Source: Undaria pinnatifida
Taxonomy: Eukaryota; Sar; Phaeophyceae; Laminariales; Alariaceae
DNA: 64,000 nucleotides
Assembly (NCBI GenBank): GCA_012845835.1
Contig: JABAKD010000013.1
Span: 1-64,000, forward strand
Reading direction: 5' to 3'
Made by a program: the position numbers and the translations under genes. Under the pieces are notes generated by a model. It did not search any database, was not told where the DNA came from, and was given only the letters and a program-made list of their open reading frames with translations. This document shows, piece after piece, positions 1-12,483 of the stretch (within the stretch, counting starts at the first letter, position 1; every line of letters begins with the position of its first letter).

Positions 1-32
1 ACGTGAGATCGAATATAGAAGACCCCCTTTGA
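1..32 (+). pseudogene. Tyrosine recombinase C-terminal tail (partial, left edge)
   Basis: The window opens one base inside what is, by comparison with the copy at 4098-4102 on the other strand, the catalytic tyrosine codon of a tyrosine recombinase. The frame reads VRSNIEDPL and then stops at TGA 30-32. The facing copy has a tryptophan (TGG) at that position, so this stop looks like a G-to-A change. The rest of the gene lies left of the window. It is the mirror image of the recombinase end at 3858-4236 and shares the same downstream repeats. Confidence 0.6.
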
Positions 33-1052
33 GTGTCAAGGATATTGGCAGGGAGGTCAGGAGCGCCGGGCAGACAGCCGGGACAAGGGACGAGATGGGG
101 GGGGGGGGAGGGTGGGGGGGAGGGGGGGGGGTGGCGGGGGCGAGGGTAGAAAAGGGTAGGCGCGGGCGCAGAACGCGGCTTCCGAATAGGCTTCTGGCTG
201 TTAAGGTTATCTGTCGCGTAGGGGGGCAGGTCAGCTGCGCACAATAGCTGGGAGAGGGAGCGGGGGAGGGAGAGGGGGGCAAGGAAAACCGGACGAAGGT
301 GAGCCGTCAGTTTCCACCCCCCCCACCCTCCCCCGCGGGGCGGGGGGAACACCATGATATGAATGAACACGCATATTTTCGTGAATAGGAGACCAAAATG
401 TAAGAATGTCGGAACAGTCTGGAGTTTGGCGGAACGAAGGGGAAATATCGGAGATCCGGGTAGCATAAGGAGAGGGGTGGTTCCAGGGGGAGGGATAGCA
501 CAAATAGCAGGACCCCAGCAGCAACAACGTAGCACAGCAGCAGCACACCTGCAGCGAATATTGTACACAACCCCCGGTAGAGGAAGAAGGGAGTAGCGCC
601 CACGCAGCAGCGACAGCAGAAGCAGTAGCAGTAGGGAGAAGACGTCGGCAGGAGCATAGGGGAGAGAGGTGGCACGGGGAGACACCAATCGCAATCTCCC
701 ACCCTCCCACCCGATTGCTTCACGAGCGGGAGGGTTAAAGCGGAGGGATTGGGAGGGGGGCGAGAGGAGGGAAGGAAGGAAGCGCAGGGATTGATTCCTT
801 CATCTTCCGGTGTGTGTGCCCTCTTGGGGGGGTGGGAGGCTTCTGGTTGTTGAGGTTATCTGTCGGGTAGGGGGGCAGGTCAGCCGCGTACAATAGCTGG
901 GAGAGGGAGCGGGGGGAGGGAGAGGGGGGCAAGGGAAACTGGACGAGGGTGAGCCGTCAGTTTCCACCCCCCCCCCACCCTCCCCCGCGGGGGCGGGGGG
1001 AACACCATGATATTAATGAACACGCATATTTTCGTGAAGAGGAGGCCAAATA
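1..1052 (-). repeat. Left arm of 1-kb inverted repeat (DIRS-like element 3' region)
   Basis: This arm is the reverse complement of 3060-4102. Read on the minus strand from 1052 it has the order S-T-U-S: a ~190-bp block S (862-1052), a short spacer T, a ~300-bp block U rich in CTG/GCT triplets (about 400-710), a second S (205-397), then the recombinase tail. The same order is present in the other arm. S repeated in direct orientation around T-U resembles the split direct repeats of DIRS/PAT/Ngaro elements, but full termini cannot be defined here. Poly-G runs near 96-130 differ between the arms. Confidence 0.7.
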
Positions 1053-3059
1053 GCAATAGGTACAAGAACATTACCAACAGCAACAAGAGCAACGACAATC
1101 ACAACCATAACAGCAACAAAGGAACCAAAACCAATATAACGTTGATGTCAATCACACGTAATAATAGAAGTATGAAAAACAATATATACCATCTGCAACA
1201 GTAGTAACAGTCGCCATCATAACAGCAACAACTACACACGTAATAATAGAAGTATGAAAAACAATATATACGATTTGCAACAGTTGTAACAGTCGCCATC
1301 ATAACAGCAACAACTACAATAATCATAACCGTAATAAAGCCAGTTATATCAACAACCATGCTATCACCATTGGCCGTACTATTACTTTTTTTTATTGCGT
1401 ACTGTAGTTTCTGAACGTCTCTTTCTTCTATCCAATCCCTTTTTCCCTGTTCATATCTTCCGTGGTCTATTTGATTCCAGCTCTCCGTTTCAACTGAAAA
1501 TCTCTTAAAGAAGGAACTTTCAAAGTTGTGTAATTTATTCCCCAATTTGACTAATATAAATCTGCTTTTTTCTGAACAACAATAACAACGCAGCAACAAC
1601 AGCAGACCACAGCAACAACAGCAATTATAACAGTAACAACAACAAAAACAATAGCAATAGGTACAAGAACACCACGAACAGCAACAAAAGCAACGACAAT
1701 CGCAACCATAACAACAACAATTAAACGAGAAGCAGAATGTTATCGAAGTATGAGAAAATATGTGTTTCGTACATACGTAAGAAGTTTGATTAATCAGATC
1801 AATGCGGTAATTCATAGTCGTATGAGCGATAGCCTTGGGTACACCTGGCCCAGCTGTGTAGGCGACGACCTGCACGCGGAGCGCGTAGGGGAGCATAGTC
1901 AGAGCTACAGGTCCAAGGTATGATACAGACTAGTTTAAGTTGGTGCACTCCCCGACGATGGAAGAGTGCCAATCACCGGAGGCCGAAGCTCTCGTGGCTG
2001 CTGCTGTGCGCGGCCCTAATGTGGCTGCCTCGGATGCTACGCGAGCCGAGGCAGAGGCTTATGCTGCTGTCGCTGCTGTGCAAGCTGGGGTCGACGATGA
2101 TGACAATCACTTGTAACAGTACGAAAAACAACATAAACCATTAGCAATTCGTAGAAATCACAGTCACCATCGTAACACCAATAACTGCAACAACCATAAC
2201 AACAATAAATCCAGCTATATCAACAACCATGCTATCACCATTGACCGTACCATTATATTTATTTTTACCTACAGTAGTTTCTCAACTTCTCTTTCTTCTA
2301 TTCAATCCCCTTTTTCTTTCTTTCCGCTCCTATCTTCCGTGGTCTATTTGATTCCAACTCTACGTTTCCACTGCTGCTGTAAACCAATATTTATGTCGAG
2401 GACCAACGCCCGAATGGGTAGGGTGGACCGTAACTGGACCAAGTCCGGCGGAAGGCCATCTCCCATGGCCAGGGGTTTTGTTAGTGGGTGAGCTTGCGCA
2501 AGTCCCACACTACCCGGAAAGATGACATTCCGGGTGGCTATCTTCACCGAAACTGACCCTCAGGGGACAGGCCGGGTCGACATACACACGCATCCGTATT
2601 CAACGGCAGCTTGCGCTGCCGGGGTTGTAACGAAGACCACTGATGGGAACAGCTTACGCTATACCTACAATGAAACCCGAAGGGTGCGCCAGCTAGCGTT
2701 GGCCTGCGAAAGCAACTGAGTTAAATCGACACACGACGCGTATGAAAATACGTGGAAGTGTGGTGAGCTGAAGCTTTATTTTTCTCCATCCGCCGAAAGA
2801 AATATATATATATATGAAGAAAATTAAGGACGTCAGCCGTGACTTCGACGAACTTCGGGTCAATACACATATTTGCAAGCTGCGTTGTTGGTACTTGTAA
2901 TATACTATATGGGTGAGTTTTTATTGGGAGGGGGGTCCTGTTTTTCGTCCACTATAATGGTTAGTGTTGGTATTTTCACTTAAGGTGGGGGATTTCGAGC
3001 TAGATCTAACATCATATACATTTCATAAATTTATTACTGTAGTTTCCACCATAACATAC
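1053..3059. repeat. Spacer of the 1-kb inverted repeat, with diverged direct repeats
   Basis: No gene is recognised. An 82-bp tandem duplication sits at 1153-1234 and 1235-1316. A longer diverged direct repeat pairs about 1245-1500 with 2118-2375; both end with TCTTCCGTGGTCTATTTGAT. Sequence near 1497-1550 recurs near 11145-11200. CAA/AAC triplet-rich stretches dominate. The long open frames here are triplet-repeat artefacts. Confidence 0.55.
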
Positions 3060-4102
3060 TGTTTGATCTCCTTTTCACCAAAATATGCGTGTTCATTAAT
3101 ATCATGATGTTGCCCCGCCCCGCGCGGGGGAGGGTGGGGGGGGTGGAAACTGACGGCTCACCCTCGTCCAGTTTCCCTTGCCCCCCTCTCCCTCCCCCGC
3201 TCCCTCTCCCAGCTATTGTACGCGGCTGACCTGCCCCCCTACCCGACAGGTAACCTCAACAACCAGAATTCCCCCCCCCCCCGAAGGCATACACAGCGGA
3301 AGATGAAGGAATCAATCCCTGCCCTTCCTTCCTTTCCTCCTCTCGCCCCCCTCCCCCTCCCTCTGCTTTAGCCCTCCTGCTCGTAAAGCAATCGGGTGGG
3401 AGGGTGGGAGATTGCGATTGGTGTCTCCCCGTGCCACCTCTCTACCCCCATGCTCCTGCCGACGTCTTCTCTCTACTGCTACTGCTGCTGCTGTCGCTGC
3501 TGTGTGGGCGCTACTCCCTTCTTCCTCTACCGGGGGTTGTGTCCGATACTCGCTGCTGGTGTGCTGCTGCTGTGCTACGTTGTTGCTGCTGAGGTCCTCC
3601 TATTTCCCGCTATCCCTCCCCCTGGAACCACCACCCTGCTTATGCTACCCGGATCTCCGATATTTCCCCTTCGTTCCGCCAAACTCCAGACTGTTCCGAC
3701 ATTCTTACATTTTGGTCTCCTCTTCACGAAAATATGCGTGTTCATTAATATCATGGTGTTCCCCCGCTCCGCGGGGGAGGGTGGGGGGGTGGAAACTGAC
3801 GGCTCACCTTCGTCCGGTTTTCCTTGCCCCCCTCTCCCTCCCCCGCTCCCTCTCCCAGCTATTGTACGCGGCTGACCTGCCCCCCTCCCCGACAGATAAC
3901 CTCAACAACCAGAAGCCTATTCGGAAGCCGCGTTCTACGCCCGCGCCTACCCTTTCGTACCCTCGCCCCCGCCCCTCCCCCTCCCTCCCCCCTTCCCCCC
4001 CCCCATCTCGTCCCTTGCCCCGGCTGTCTGCCCGGCGCTCCTGACCTCCCTACCATTATCCTTGACACCCAAAGGGTGTCTTCTATATTCGATCTCACGT
4101 AC
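3060..4102 (+). repeat. Right arm of 1-kb inverted repeat (S-T-U-S blocks)
   Basis: It matches 1-1052 in inverse orientation. The S block is at about 3066-3265 and 3712-3911, both starting just before AAAATATGCGTGTTCATTAA. The U block (3410-3711) recurs a third time at about 10500-10815. The second S lies directly downstream of the recombinase C-terminus, so this is probably the 3' noncoding and terminal-repeat part of the element. Confidence 0.7.
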
Positions 4103-5497
4103 CCCATGAATGCCTGCGACGCCCACCTTCCTTCTCTCTGGATCACCCACGGCTGTGCTCCCATCTCCGCCAGCATTGTCGCTCCCCCTATCCTTCCGGA
4201 GTGCAGCGCGAATTCCTCTGGAACCAGCTCTCCCACTACCCTCTTCCCTTGTATTCTTCTATTTCCTCCCCACTCTCTCCAGCCCGCTCCTTAGGCAGAA
4301 CATCGCTTGCCCTTTCGTCCATGCCTTACATCTTCCCCCGCTCCTGTATGTCATCAGCGGGGCGTTTCCCCCCCCCCGGAACCGTCCTCCCGTAGTAGCC
4401 TACTAGCTCCACCGTCAGGTCCACTACGTTCCCTTCCACCCCAACCCCCACCCTCCCCGAGCCTTTTGTTCTCACGGCTACCGCGCCTTTTCTCCTCTGG
4501 TCTCCCTTTCCCCCCTTGAAACGGATCTCCACCGTATCCGCGGCTTCCTTCCCTCCCGGTCCCAGCTGCACCCCTTTCTCGAAGAAAGCCACATCCCCCC
4601 TCCTCAAGCAATCAACCTCATGCACCTTTCCTCCTTTATCTGCGAATAGTTCCGAGGTCCTCAGCAGCAGCTGATACGTCAGTGCCAGCCCGATCCAGGC
4701 GATCCTTCCCCCTACGCCCCACGCGCCGATACTCTCCTCCATCACTCTGATCATCTCCCACGTCAGCGGCCTCTTTACCCGTGTCTGGTCCCTCGCCTCC
4801 GCATGCGCCCTCCTGATTCCTTTCTTCGCTGCCTGAATCCTGAAGTGCTGCAGCGGCAGAGAAAGCCCCCCCCACTGCTCGTGATAAAAGTTAACCGCCA
4901 CTCTTTGGCATGCTCCTCCTACACCACTTCCCCCCCGCCCCGCTTGTCCCCGCCGGTTGCCCTCTTCGCACCCTCCCCTCCCCCCCTTCTCCCTCCCCCA
5001 GCCCTCCCTCGCACCCCCCCTTCCATGTATAGGGGCGCCACGTCCACCCACGCCCGCGTTGCTTTGAACTCCGGTACTGGTAGGGGCCCGGCCTCGTCCG
5101 CCATCGGCCACGTGTTCACCCTCTGCTTCAGCCTCAGCGCTTGCGTCCGCACCACTTCCCTCAACTCAGCTAGGTCCATCTTGAACCGCGTCACGAACCG
5201 TCCCCTCCCCTCCTCCTTTTCTCTTGCCCATTCGGATGCAGCTTGCTCAGCTGCATAAGCCACCGCACCCTTCCCAACGCCCACCCCACCTTCCCCAAGC
5301 CCACTCCTATATTTTTTCCATATCTCTCCCCCCAAGTCAGCCACGACCCCCAACCGTCGATCTCTTTTCATCTGCGTCTTCCCCCTGTCTTCCCCAGGCG
5401 CTCCATAGCGTCCCTCCACAGTAGGGGCACCTCCCGTTCTGACTTGTTTAGCTCGTGCGCGGTTCCGTTGCTGCGCTCTTTCCCTCCTCTCTCCCAA
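3858..5497 (-). pseudogene. Tyrosine recombinase of a DIRS-like element, frameshifted
   Basis: This encodes a DNA strand-exchange enzyme of the tyrosine recombinase family, which integrates DIRS- and Crypton-type elements. Three frames in succession on the minus strand carry it. The N-terminal part (5497-4919) includes KRDRRLGVVADLGGE. The middle (to 4326) includes LLLRTSELFA, whose arginine fits the first catalytic Arg. The C-terminal part (4236-3858) has HSGRIGG (His-x-x-Arg box), QREGRW, and GYVRSN, which supplies the nucleophilic Tyr. The order R...HxxR...Y is diagnostic. At least two frame changes (about 5000-4920 and 4326-4236) make it inactive as assembled. The N-terminal module recurs at 7971-8230. 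A Crypton-type assignment is also possible; the S-T-U-S repeats favour DIRS-like. Confidence 0.7.
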
Positions 5498-5599
5498 ATG
5501 GCTCCCTTTCCACGCCTAACCCCTTCGGCCCCGTTGCCGCAGGCTCACCTTCCATTAGCGTGTGCAGTCGCGTTGCCGCTCACTCCCCCGCTTTCTCTT

Positions 5600-7400
5600 T
5601 GCGCGACCCATTTCTCCGCCCTTTAACCCTCGTGGCCGATCTCCTTTGTCGCCCCTCATCCCCCTTTCTTTGCCTCATCGTTTCCCGTTCTGTGTGGCCC
5701 CTCTGCCGCGTTCTATCCTCGTCTGGTCGTGTACGTTCTAGCTTCCGCACCCCCCCCCCCGTCCCCCTCTTGCGCGGCTTTGTTGTCACGTTCCCCCCCT
5801 GCCTGGTCGTGTACGGCCCCGTTGTCGCGTCCCCCCCCCCCTCTGGTCGTGTACGGCCGCGCTGCCGCACACCTCTTCCCCCTCCTTGCGCGGCCCCTTG
5901 CCTTCCCCCCCCCCCCCCCCCCCGACCAGGTCGTGTACGGCCCCGCTGCCGCCCCCCCCCCTCCTAGTTTACGCGGCCACGTTTCCGCGTTCCTTCCCCC
6001 GCTTGGTCGTGTTCGGTCCGTTGACGCACCCCCCCCCCCCCACCTTTGTTTGCTCGCCCCCGTTGCCGTGCCCCCCCCCTCCTGGTCGTGCATGACCCGG
6101 TTGTCACACGCCTCTCCCCCCTTCTTGCGCGGCCCCATTGCCGCATCCCACCCCCGACAAGCTCGTGTACGGCCCCATTGCCGCATCCCACCCCCGACAA
6201 GGACGTGTACAGCCCTGTTGCCGCACACCTCCCCCCATATCTTGCGCGTCTCCGTTGCCACGCCCGTTGACCAGGTCGTTAACAGCCCCGTTGACGCATA
6301 TACCCCCCCCCTTTCTTGCGCGGCCCCGTTGCCACATCCTACCCCGGACAAGGTCGTGTATGGCCCCGCTGCCGCACACCTCTCCCTCCTTTTTGCGCGG
6401 CCCCGTTGCTGCGTTCCCCCCCTGACCAGGTCGTGCGCGCCCCCCCCGGCAAAGTCGTGAACGACCCCGTTGCCCCCCCCCCTCCCCCCCCCCCCCCCCC
6501 CTTCCCCCTTGTTTGCGCGGTCCCCTTGCCGCGACCCCCCCAAGTCTGGTTGTGTACAGCCCCGTTACCGCACCCCCACCCCTCCCTTATTTGTGCGGCC
6601 TCCTTGCCGCATTATCTCCCGTGCCTGGTCGTGTACGACCCGGTTTCCGCGCCCCCCTTCCCCCCCACGATGCCACGTTCACGCCCCCGGGCGGCTTATT
6701 CGTGTACGGCCCTGTTTCAGCCCCACCCCCCCCCCCCCCCCCCCCCCCGCGCCCCCCCCCCCTTCTTTGCGCGGCCCCGTTGCCGCGTCCCCCCCCCATC
6801 CTGGTGAAGTACGGCCACGCTGCCGCACACCTCTCCCCTTCTCGCGCGGCCCCGCTGCCGCGTCCCCACCCCGACTAGGTCGTTTACGGTCCCGTTGCCG
6901 CCCCTCCCCCCCCCCCCTAGTTTACGCGGCCCCGTTCCCGCGTTCCTTTTCCCGCTTGGTCGTGTACGGCCCGTTGCGCACCCCCCCTCCCCCTTTTTGC
7001 TCGGACCCGTTGCCGTGTCCCCACCCCAACCTGTTCGTGCGTGACCCCGTTGTCGCACACCTTCCCCCTTCTTGCGCGGCCCCGTTGTCGCATTTCACCC
7101 CCGGCAAGGTCGTGTACGGCCCCGTTGCCGCACCCCCCCCCTTTCTTGCGCGGCCCCGTAGCCGCGCTCCCCGACCACGTCGTGAACGGCCCCGTCGCCG
7201 CACGCCCCCCCTCTTGTTGCGCGGCCCCATTGCCGCATCCTACCTCCGACGAGGTCGTGTACGGCCCCGTTGCCGCATTCAACCCCCGATAAAGTTGTGT
7301 ACGGCCCTGTTGCCGCACACCTCCCCCCTTTCTTGCGTGGCCCCGTTGCCGCGCCCCCCGACAAGGTCGTGAACGGCCCCATTGCCGCACACATCACTGT
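5600..7400 (-). repeat. GC-rich minisatellite array A (~70-bp dimeric unit)
   Basis: Degenerate tandem repeats alternate two half-units of about 33-40 bp. Both contain GGCCCCGTTGCCGC. One continues with CACCCCCGACAAGGTCGTGT, the other with a poly-C stretch ending CTTCTTGCGC. Indels in the C-runs shift all frames. The minus strand would encode RG/GN-rich repeats such as GNGAAQE and GPYTT, but the frame is not sustained. The array lies immediately upstream, in the minus-strand sense, of the recombinase gene, in the same relative place as array B to its own coding module. Confidence 0.8.
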
Positions 7401-7616
7401 CCCCGTCAGCCCTTTTCCCCCGCCTCCCTTCGGCGCCATTACCACTCGCTTCCCCTTCCTGGTCCTGTGCGGCCCTTTTCCCGTACACTTCGTCCGCGAA
7501 CCCCCGTTCGCGAATCCTTTTGGCGTGTCTCTCCTCCTTCTCGCTCCCCCCTAGGGGCACTTGCCTGCCCCATCCCGGTCACGGCCCCGCCGCGGACGCC
7601 ACCACTCGTTTCATGT

Positions 7617-8230
7617 TCAGTCCCGTTGCCGTAGCTTTCCCCCTCCTCCCGCTTGCGCTACCCGCGCTACTCTCACCGGCATCACGATCGGTCTCCCTTT
7701 CTTGACGTCTCCCACTGCGTTCTCCCACATGTCGGTCACGTGTTTTCTGGCGCTGCTATGGTTCCCGTATGCCAGATCTCGCTCGAAATTACCTCCTAGT
7801 CCCACATCCACCGGCACGCCTACCCTCGTTATCTGTTCCGGCCGTGCGAACTGGTCGACCTCGTGTTATTCCCCGAAACCACTTCACGCGCTCTACGTCA
7901 ATACGTGGTGCGAGCAGCTCCCCACCTAACGCCCACACCACCTTCCCTACGTCCCTTCCTTTCCTTAGTGGCATCTCTGCCCCCAACCTAGTCACGACTC
8001 CCAACAGTCGATCTCTTTTGTCTGCGTCTGCCCCTGTCTTCCCCAGGCGCCCCATTGCGCTCCTCCACCTTAGGACCGCCACCCGTTCCTCGCCCTTGAA
8101 CTCGTGCGCAGCCCCGTGGCCACGCTCTGTCCTTCCCCACCCGTACGTGGCTTCTTCTCTACGCCCCAATTCGCCGGCCCCGTTACCGAAAGCTCCCCGT
8201 TCCTGAGCGTGTGCGGCCCCGTTGTCGTCC
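7617..8230 (-). pseudogene. Second DIRS-like coding fragment: shared N-terminal module plus RT-like start
   Basis: DNA at 7971-8230 is homologous to 5321-5590, the N-terminal coding part of the recombinase. Both encode KRDR-LGVV-LG-E. After that the two genes differ. This one runs on (7789, then a frame change, to 7617) with GNFERDLAYGNHSSA, DMWENAVGDVKKGR and PVRVAR. From memory of the family this resembles the start of the reverse transcriptase of algal and protist DIRS-like elements, but no catalytic YxDD is present, so that is tentative. It ends before array A. Confidence 0.35.
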
Positions 8231-9175
8231 GCTCACCCCCTTTTCCTTTGCGCGGCCCCCTCGCCGCGCCCACCCCCCGCCTGGTTTTGTACCGCCCCTC
8301 GCCGCCCACCCCCCCACCCCTTTGTTTTTTTCCCCGCGCGGCTCCGTTGCCGCGTTCTTCCCCCCCTTGGTCGTGCACGGCCCCATCGCCACCCACACCC
8401 GCCGCCTTTTTTTTCGCGGCCCCGTTGCCGCGTGCTCCCCGGCCTGAACGTGCACGACCCTGTTGCCGCGCCCTCCCCCCGACTTTCTTTGCGCGGTCCC
8501 GTTGCCGGGCTCCCCCCCCGGCCGGGTCGTGTACGGCCTCGTTGCCGTACACCCTCCCCCCTCTTTTTGCGCGACCCCTTTGTCGCGCACCCCCCGTTTT
8601 TTTGAGCCCGTGGCCTGGCCGCCGTCGCTCTGCACGGCCCCGTTGCCGTGTTCCCGCCCGAACTGATCGTGTGCTGCCCCGTTGCCGCACACCCCCCCCC
8701 CATTTCTTTTCGCGGCCCCATTGCCGCGTTCCCCCCCCGGTCGGGTCGTGTACGGTCTCGTTGCCGTACACCCCCCCCCTTTTCGCGATCCCTTTGTCGC
8801 GCACCCCCCGTTTGTTTGAGCTCGCGGCCAGGCCGCCGTCGCTCTGCACAGCCCCGATGCCGCGTCCCCTGCCGGCCTGATCGTCGTGTGGGGACCCGTT
8901 TCTGCACCCCCCCCCCCCCATTGATTTGCGCGGCCCCATTGCCGCGCTTCCCCCCGTCCGTGCCGTGTACGGTCTCATTACCGCACACCCTCCTCCCCCA
9001 CCCTCTGCGTGCCCCCTTTGCCTCGTACCCCTCATTTTTTTGAACCGCCGTCGCTCTGCGCGGCCCCGTCGCCGCGTTCTTTCCCGACCTAGTTGTGTGC
9101 GGCCCCGGTGCCGCACACCCACCCCCTTTCCTTCGCGCGGCCCGGCTGCCGCGCTCCCCCCAGGCCGGGTCGTGA
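8231..9175 (-). repeat. GC-rich minisatellite array B
   Basis: The repeat type is the same as array A: GCGGCCCCGTTGCCGCG plus pyrimidine runs. It begins directly upstream (minus-strand sense) of the second coding module. A local higher-order duplication is visible: the segment with TTTGTCGCGCACCCCCCGTTT occurs near 8578 and 8793, about 215 bp apart. A long minus-strand frame (8070-9122) crosses it and encodes only RG-rich repeats. Confidence 0.75.
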
Positions 9176-10499
9176 ACTCTATCCTGCTCGCCCCGTCCTT
9201 CCTAGACTCAGTGCCTCAACTCGCCACCCCTCCCCCCCCCCGCGCCGTTGATCGCCTGCTTTGAAAATGTCTACTTGTACGCACGTATATATATATTCGT
9301 TTTCCCTTTCCCCCCTCTGTTGCATTCCCCCCCACCCAGCGATCCCCCCCCCCCCGCCCGTTGCCACCCGCCTCATCCGTTCCGTAGCAGTTACACTTTA
9401 CACCACTATTGATAGTATGAACAGTATATAAAGTGGTATCGTAATCTCCGAGAAATAGCAACTAGGGTTAGTAGTAGAGTGCAGTATAGTAGCATCAGCA
9501 GCATAGTAGTATTCTAGTAGTATTCACACTGCAAGGTCAGAATATTAACAGTACTATGCTAAGGCTGTAGACTAGTGCCGTTAGTGGTTAGTACTCGTAG
9601 CGGCTGTGGTAATATCGTGGAACTCATCCCCAGTGACGGTAAATGTCACCGCGTCACTGCTGCGGTAAATATTAAATACAAATCGCCTGGCTTACCATGT
9701 TATACGCTTACATTCCAAATTTTGTTTCCGTGGTATTTTGCATCCTCTATGTACCCGTTCGTTGTTTCCGCTTTGTCTTGATATCGTTATTTTTGCAGAA
9801 ATTGTCCGAATACGTTATTGTTCCAACTCCAGGCCAGTATACGACCTGCCGCCCTTTAATGTCGTTTAGGACAAGCCCTCCGCACCCTACTGGTATGATA
9901 TACCAGAGTCGTGCACGGTATATATTGATATACAGGCCTAGACTAGCTATTAATAGCAGCCAATCCAAAACACAAGCCTGCGGATAAATATCAAATTTCC
10001 CCATGTCCCCCCCCGGCCTCTGTTTCATACGAACTCCCCTTACTTCTAAAACATTGTGCTCCCTTCTACGTTTTCGGGTTTTCTCTCGTGGCTCTTGATG
10101 TGGTGCATGGCTTCAGGGAACAGATCGCTGCGCTACCCATACACTCGGGACTCGCCTGACTGTTTGTTCTCGGTATGCGTCATGGTTTCGCAAACATGTC
10201 CTTACTCTTGAATCTCTGCGTTAACCTGCTCGTTCGGCATCTCTATACGACAACGCTTGTACAACTTTCCTACTTCTAATTTCTTCTCTACTCATCCACA
10301 GCAGTCCATGTTGCTACAACACGCGTTCACCACGGTGTGTGCTGTTCTTCAGTAGCTTGCGATCAATGACACTACTACTGCTTTACCTGCTGTATCCCTG
10401 TTCTCCTATGCTCCTGCCGTACGACTTTCCCTCTAATCTGCTGACCCTCCTGTGTTGCTGCTGCTGTTTCCATTGAAGCTGCATCATCTGTCGCACTCT
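9176..10499. other. No recognisable gene
   Basis: Short poly-C runs at 9230-9360 are followed by AT-richer sequence with TAGTA-rich stretches near 9460-9560. Open frames are short and unsupported. Confidence 0.5.
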
Positions 10500-10815
10500 C
10501 CTGCCCAGAAGTGTAGATTGCGATTGGTGTCTCCCCGTGCCACCTCTCTACCCCTATGCTCCTGCCGACGTCTTCTCCCTACTGCTACTGCTGCTGCTGT
10601 CGCTGCTGCGTGGGCGCTACTCTCTTCTTCCTCTACCGGTTGTTGTGTCCGATACTCGCTGCTGGTGTGCTGCTGCTGTGCTACGTTGTTGCTGCTGAGG
10701 TCCTCCTATTTCCCGCTATTCCTCCCCCTGGACCCCCCCCCCCCCCCCCCCTATGCTACCCGGTTCTCCGATATTTCCTCTTCGTTCCGCCAAACTCCAG
10801 ACTGTTCCGACATTC
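10500..10815 (+). repeat. Third copy of block U
   Basis: It matches 3410-3711 in the same orientation, from AGATTGCGATTGGTGTCTCC to TCCAGACTGTTCCGACATTC, and about 400-700 inversely. It lacks the adjoining S blocks and recombinase, so block U also occurs detached. Confidence 0.8.
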
Positions 10816-12124
10816 GTACACCTCCATCACGTGTATGGTAGGTGATTTATTTTGTTTTTTCTTCCCCCCGGCTTTGATATCGGGAGAAGTACGAATACAG
10901 AGTATTATTACTTACCAGGTATCTAATATGCTAATATTAATACAGCATTCGAGAATAAAAGTCGGCTACTTCCCAAAAATCTCTGTGAGACACGAACCCA
11001 CGGTTCCAAATTGATACGCTGTAAATAACATTTTATATAAATATTTTCAGGGCGTCAGATGAGAATTCGACGAATTTCGGGTCAGTGCAATATTCATCAC
11101 GAACCCTTGGGTTTTTACTCCTCTCATAGTTCTTGTGTTTATGATCTCTCAAAGAGGGACTTTTAAAGTTGTGTAATTTATTCCAGAACTTCACTCTATT
11201 TTACCTATTATTACTAATCATATCCTTCATTAGTTTGCTGCTTGCTGCATTTTGGAAAAATTCAATTTTTAAACATTTAATTGCAAATCTTCATAACTGG
11301 CAATGGAGGGTGGCGTACTTACAACTAATATCAGGCAATCTAGTTTCTATATGAGGATATTTTCGGTAATCCTCCAACGTTCCCATGTGGCCTCGTTTAT
11401 CGTACATCTTAATTTGCTAAACCCCAGGCGTACTTTGTAAAATCTCCATATCCAGGAAATGTACAGTACCTACTTGTTCCTTGACAGTAGATACAAGGTT
11501 TTCTATTTCTTCACCGTCAACATCTTCAACATACACCGGGTGCATTCCACCATACATATATGTTCACGTCTTGTTTAACGATTTCGACAAGCTTTGGACC
11601 ATTGCTCTGTGATCCTAATGAAACTGTAACCATATCATCAGTAAACCGTTTTGTACTGTTTGCATGCTGTTCTATGAATGTATACGGATACAGAGGTTCC
11701 TTACCAGTGGTCCACTATTTTTCGCATGTTCAAATTTATCTGTCATATCTTTCAAGAATTTGAACTCATGAATAAATGCAAAATCGTTTTTGTCCCTTAG
11801 TTTAGGCATTACTATGGTAACGATGATAAGTATCATGTACGTTCTGAAGCATGTGAGATTATGTATATACCTGGTATATGTCTGGTGTTTTTTGTCTTGA
11901 GAAAATGTCTGAGTCGAACAAATTATATAATTACCTGGTATGTACCAAGTACTCTATTTCGTCATTCTCTCTAGAATAAACAATCAGTACGGTCATTGAA
12001 TGTGATTGACGTCGACGAGTAGACAAAGTACTTTATATCGTATGGTGTGTGCCCGTCATAGTCCATTGTATCACAACATCATCACTACTACTGCTGCTGC
12101 TACTACCACTACTACTATTACTGA
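10816..12124. other. No recognisable gene
   Basis: AT-rich sequence. A short piece near 11145-11200 repeats 1497-1550. The motif TACCAGGTAT or its complement occurs near 10911, 11870 and 11934. Confidence 0.5.
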
Positions 12125-12483
12125 GGGTTTGGGGTAACCCAGGTTCCACTCGCAACTTGCAACTACTTCTCTTCTTGTTCTTCGAAGCGTGGAGGACACG
12201 CCAGGTTGGGGCAAGGTCCGACGGCGAACCAAGCGACGGTAACGATAGAAGTGCCTTGAGGCAACGAGAGGTGCTTCGTGGTAAACAGAGAGTCGACAGT
12301 GATTACTTGTCAGCGGGAAACGTGAGTACCCGCCTCTCTGTCATCAGAATCTGCGGAGACTCCACGACCACTCTTAGTACAACAAGACACGATACCCAAT
12401 ACCTCTGGAACGGCTACCGTTCATACAAATCTTCACGAGAAGATATGTCTACGTAACGGTAGAAAGTGTACCTGCGGCCCACA
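12125..12483 (+). repeat. Dispersed repeat, solo copy of the foldback arm
   Basis: About 360 bp, closely matching 22361-22721 (same strand) and 22801-23163 (inverse). It starts at GGGTTTGGGGTAACCCAGGT and ends at GTGTACCTGCGGCCC. It is flanked on the left by a CTACTACTG-type triplet tract, as are the other copies. No coding content is evident. Confidence 0.8.

Noticed and set aside
1099-1896. 265-codon minus frame rich in Cys and Tyr
   Set aside because: Produced by CAA/ACA triplet tracts read in one frame; no domain and internal tandem repeats.
5455-8988. Many 100-300-codon frames in the minisatellite arrays
   Set aside because: They follow the repeat composition, overlap in all frames and switch frame at every C-run.
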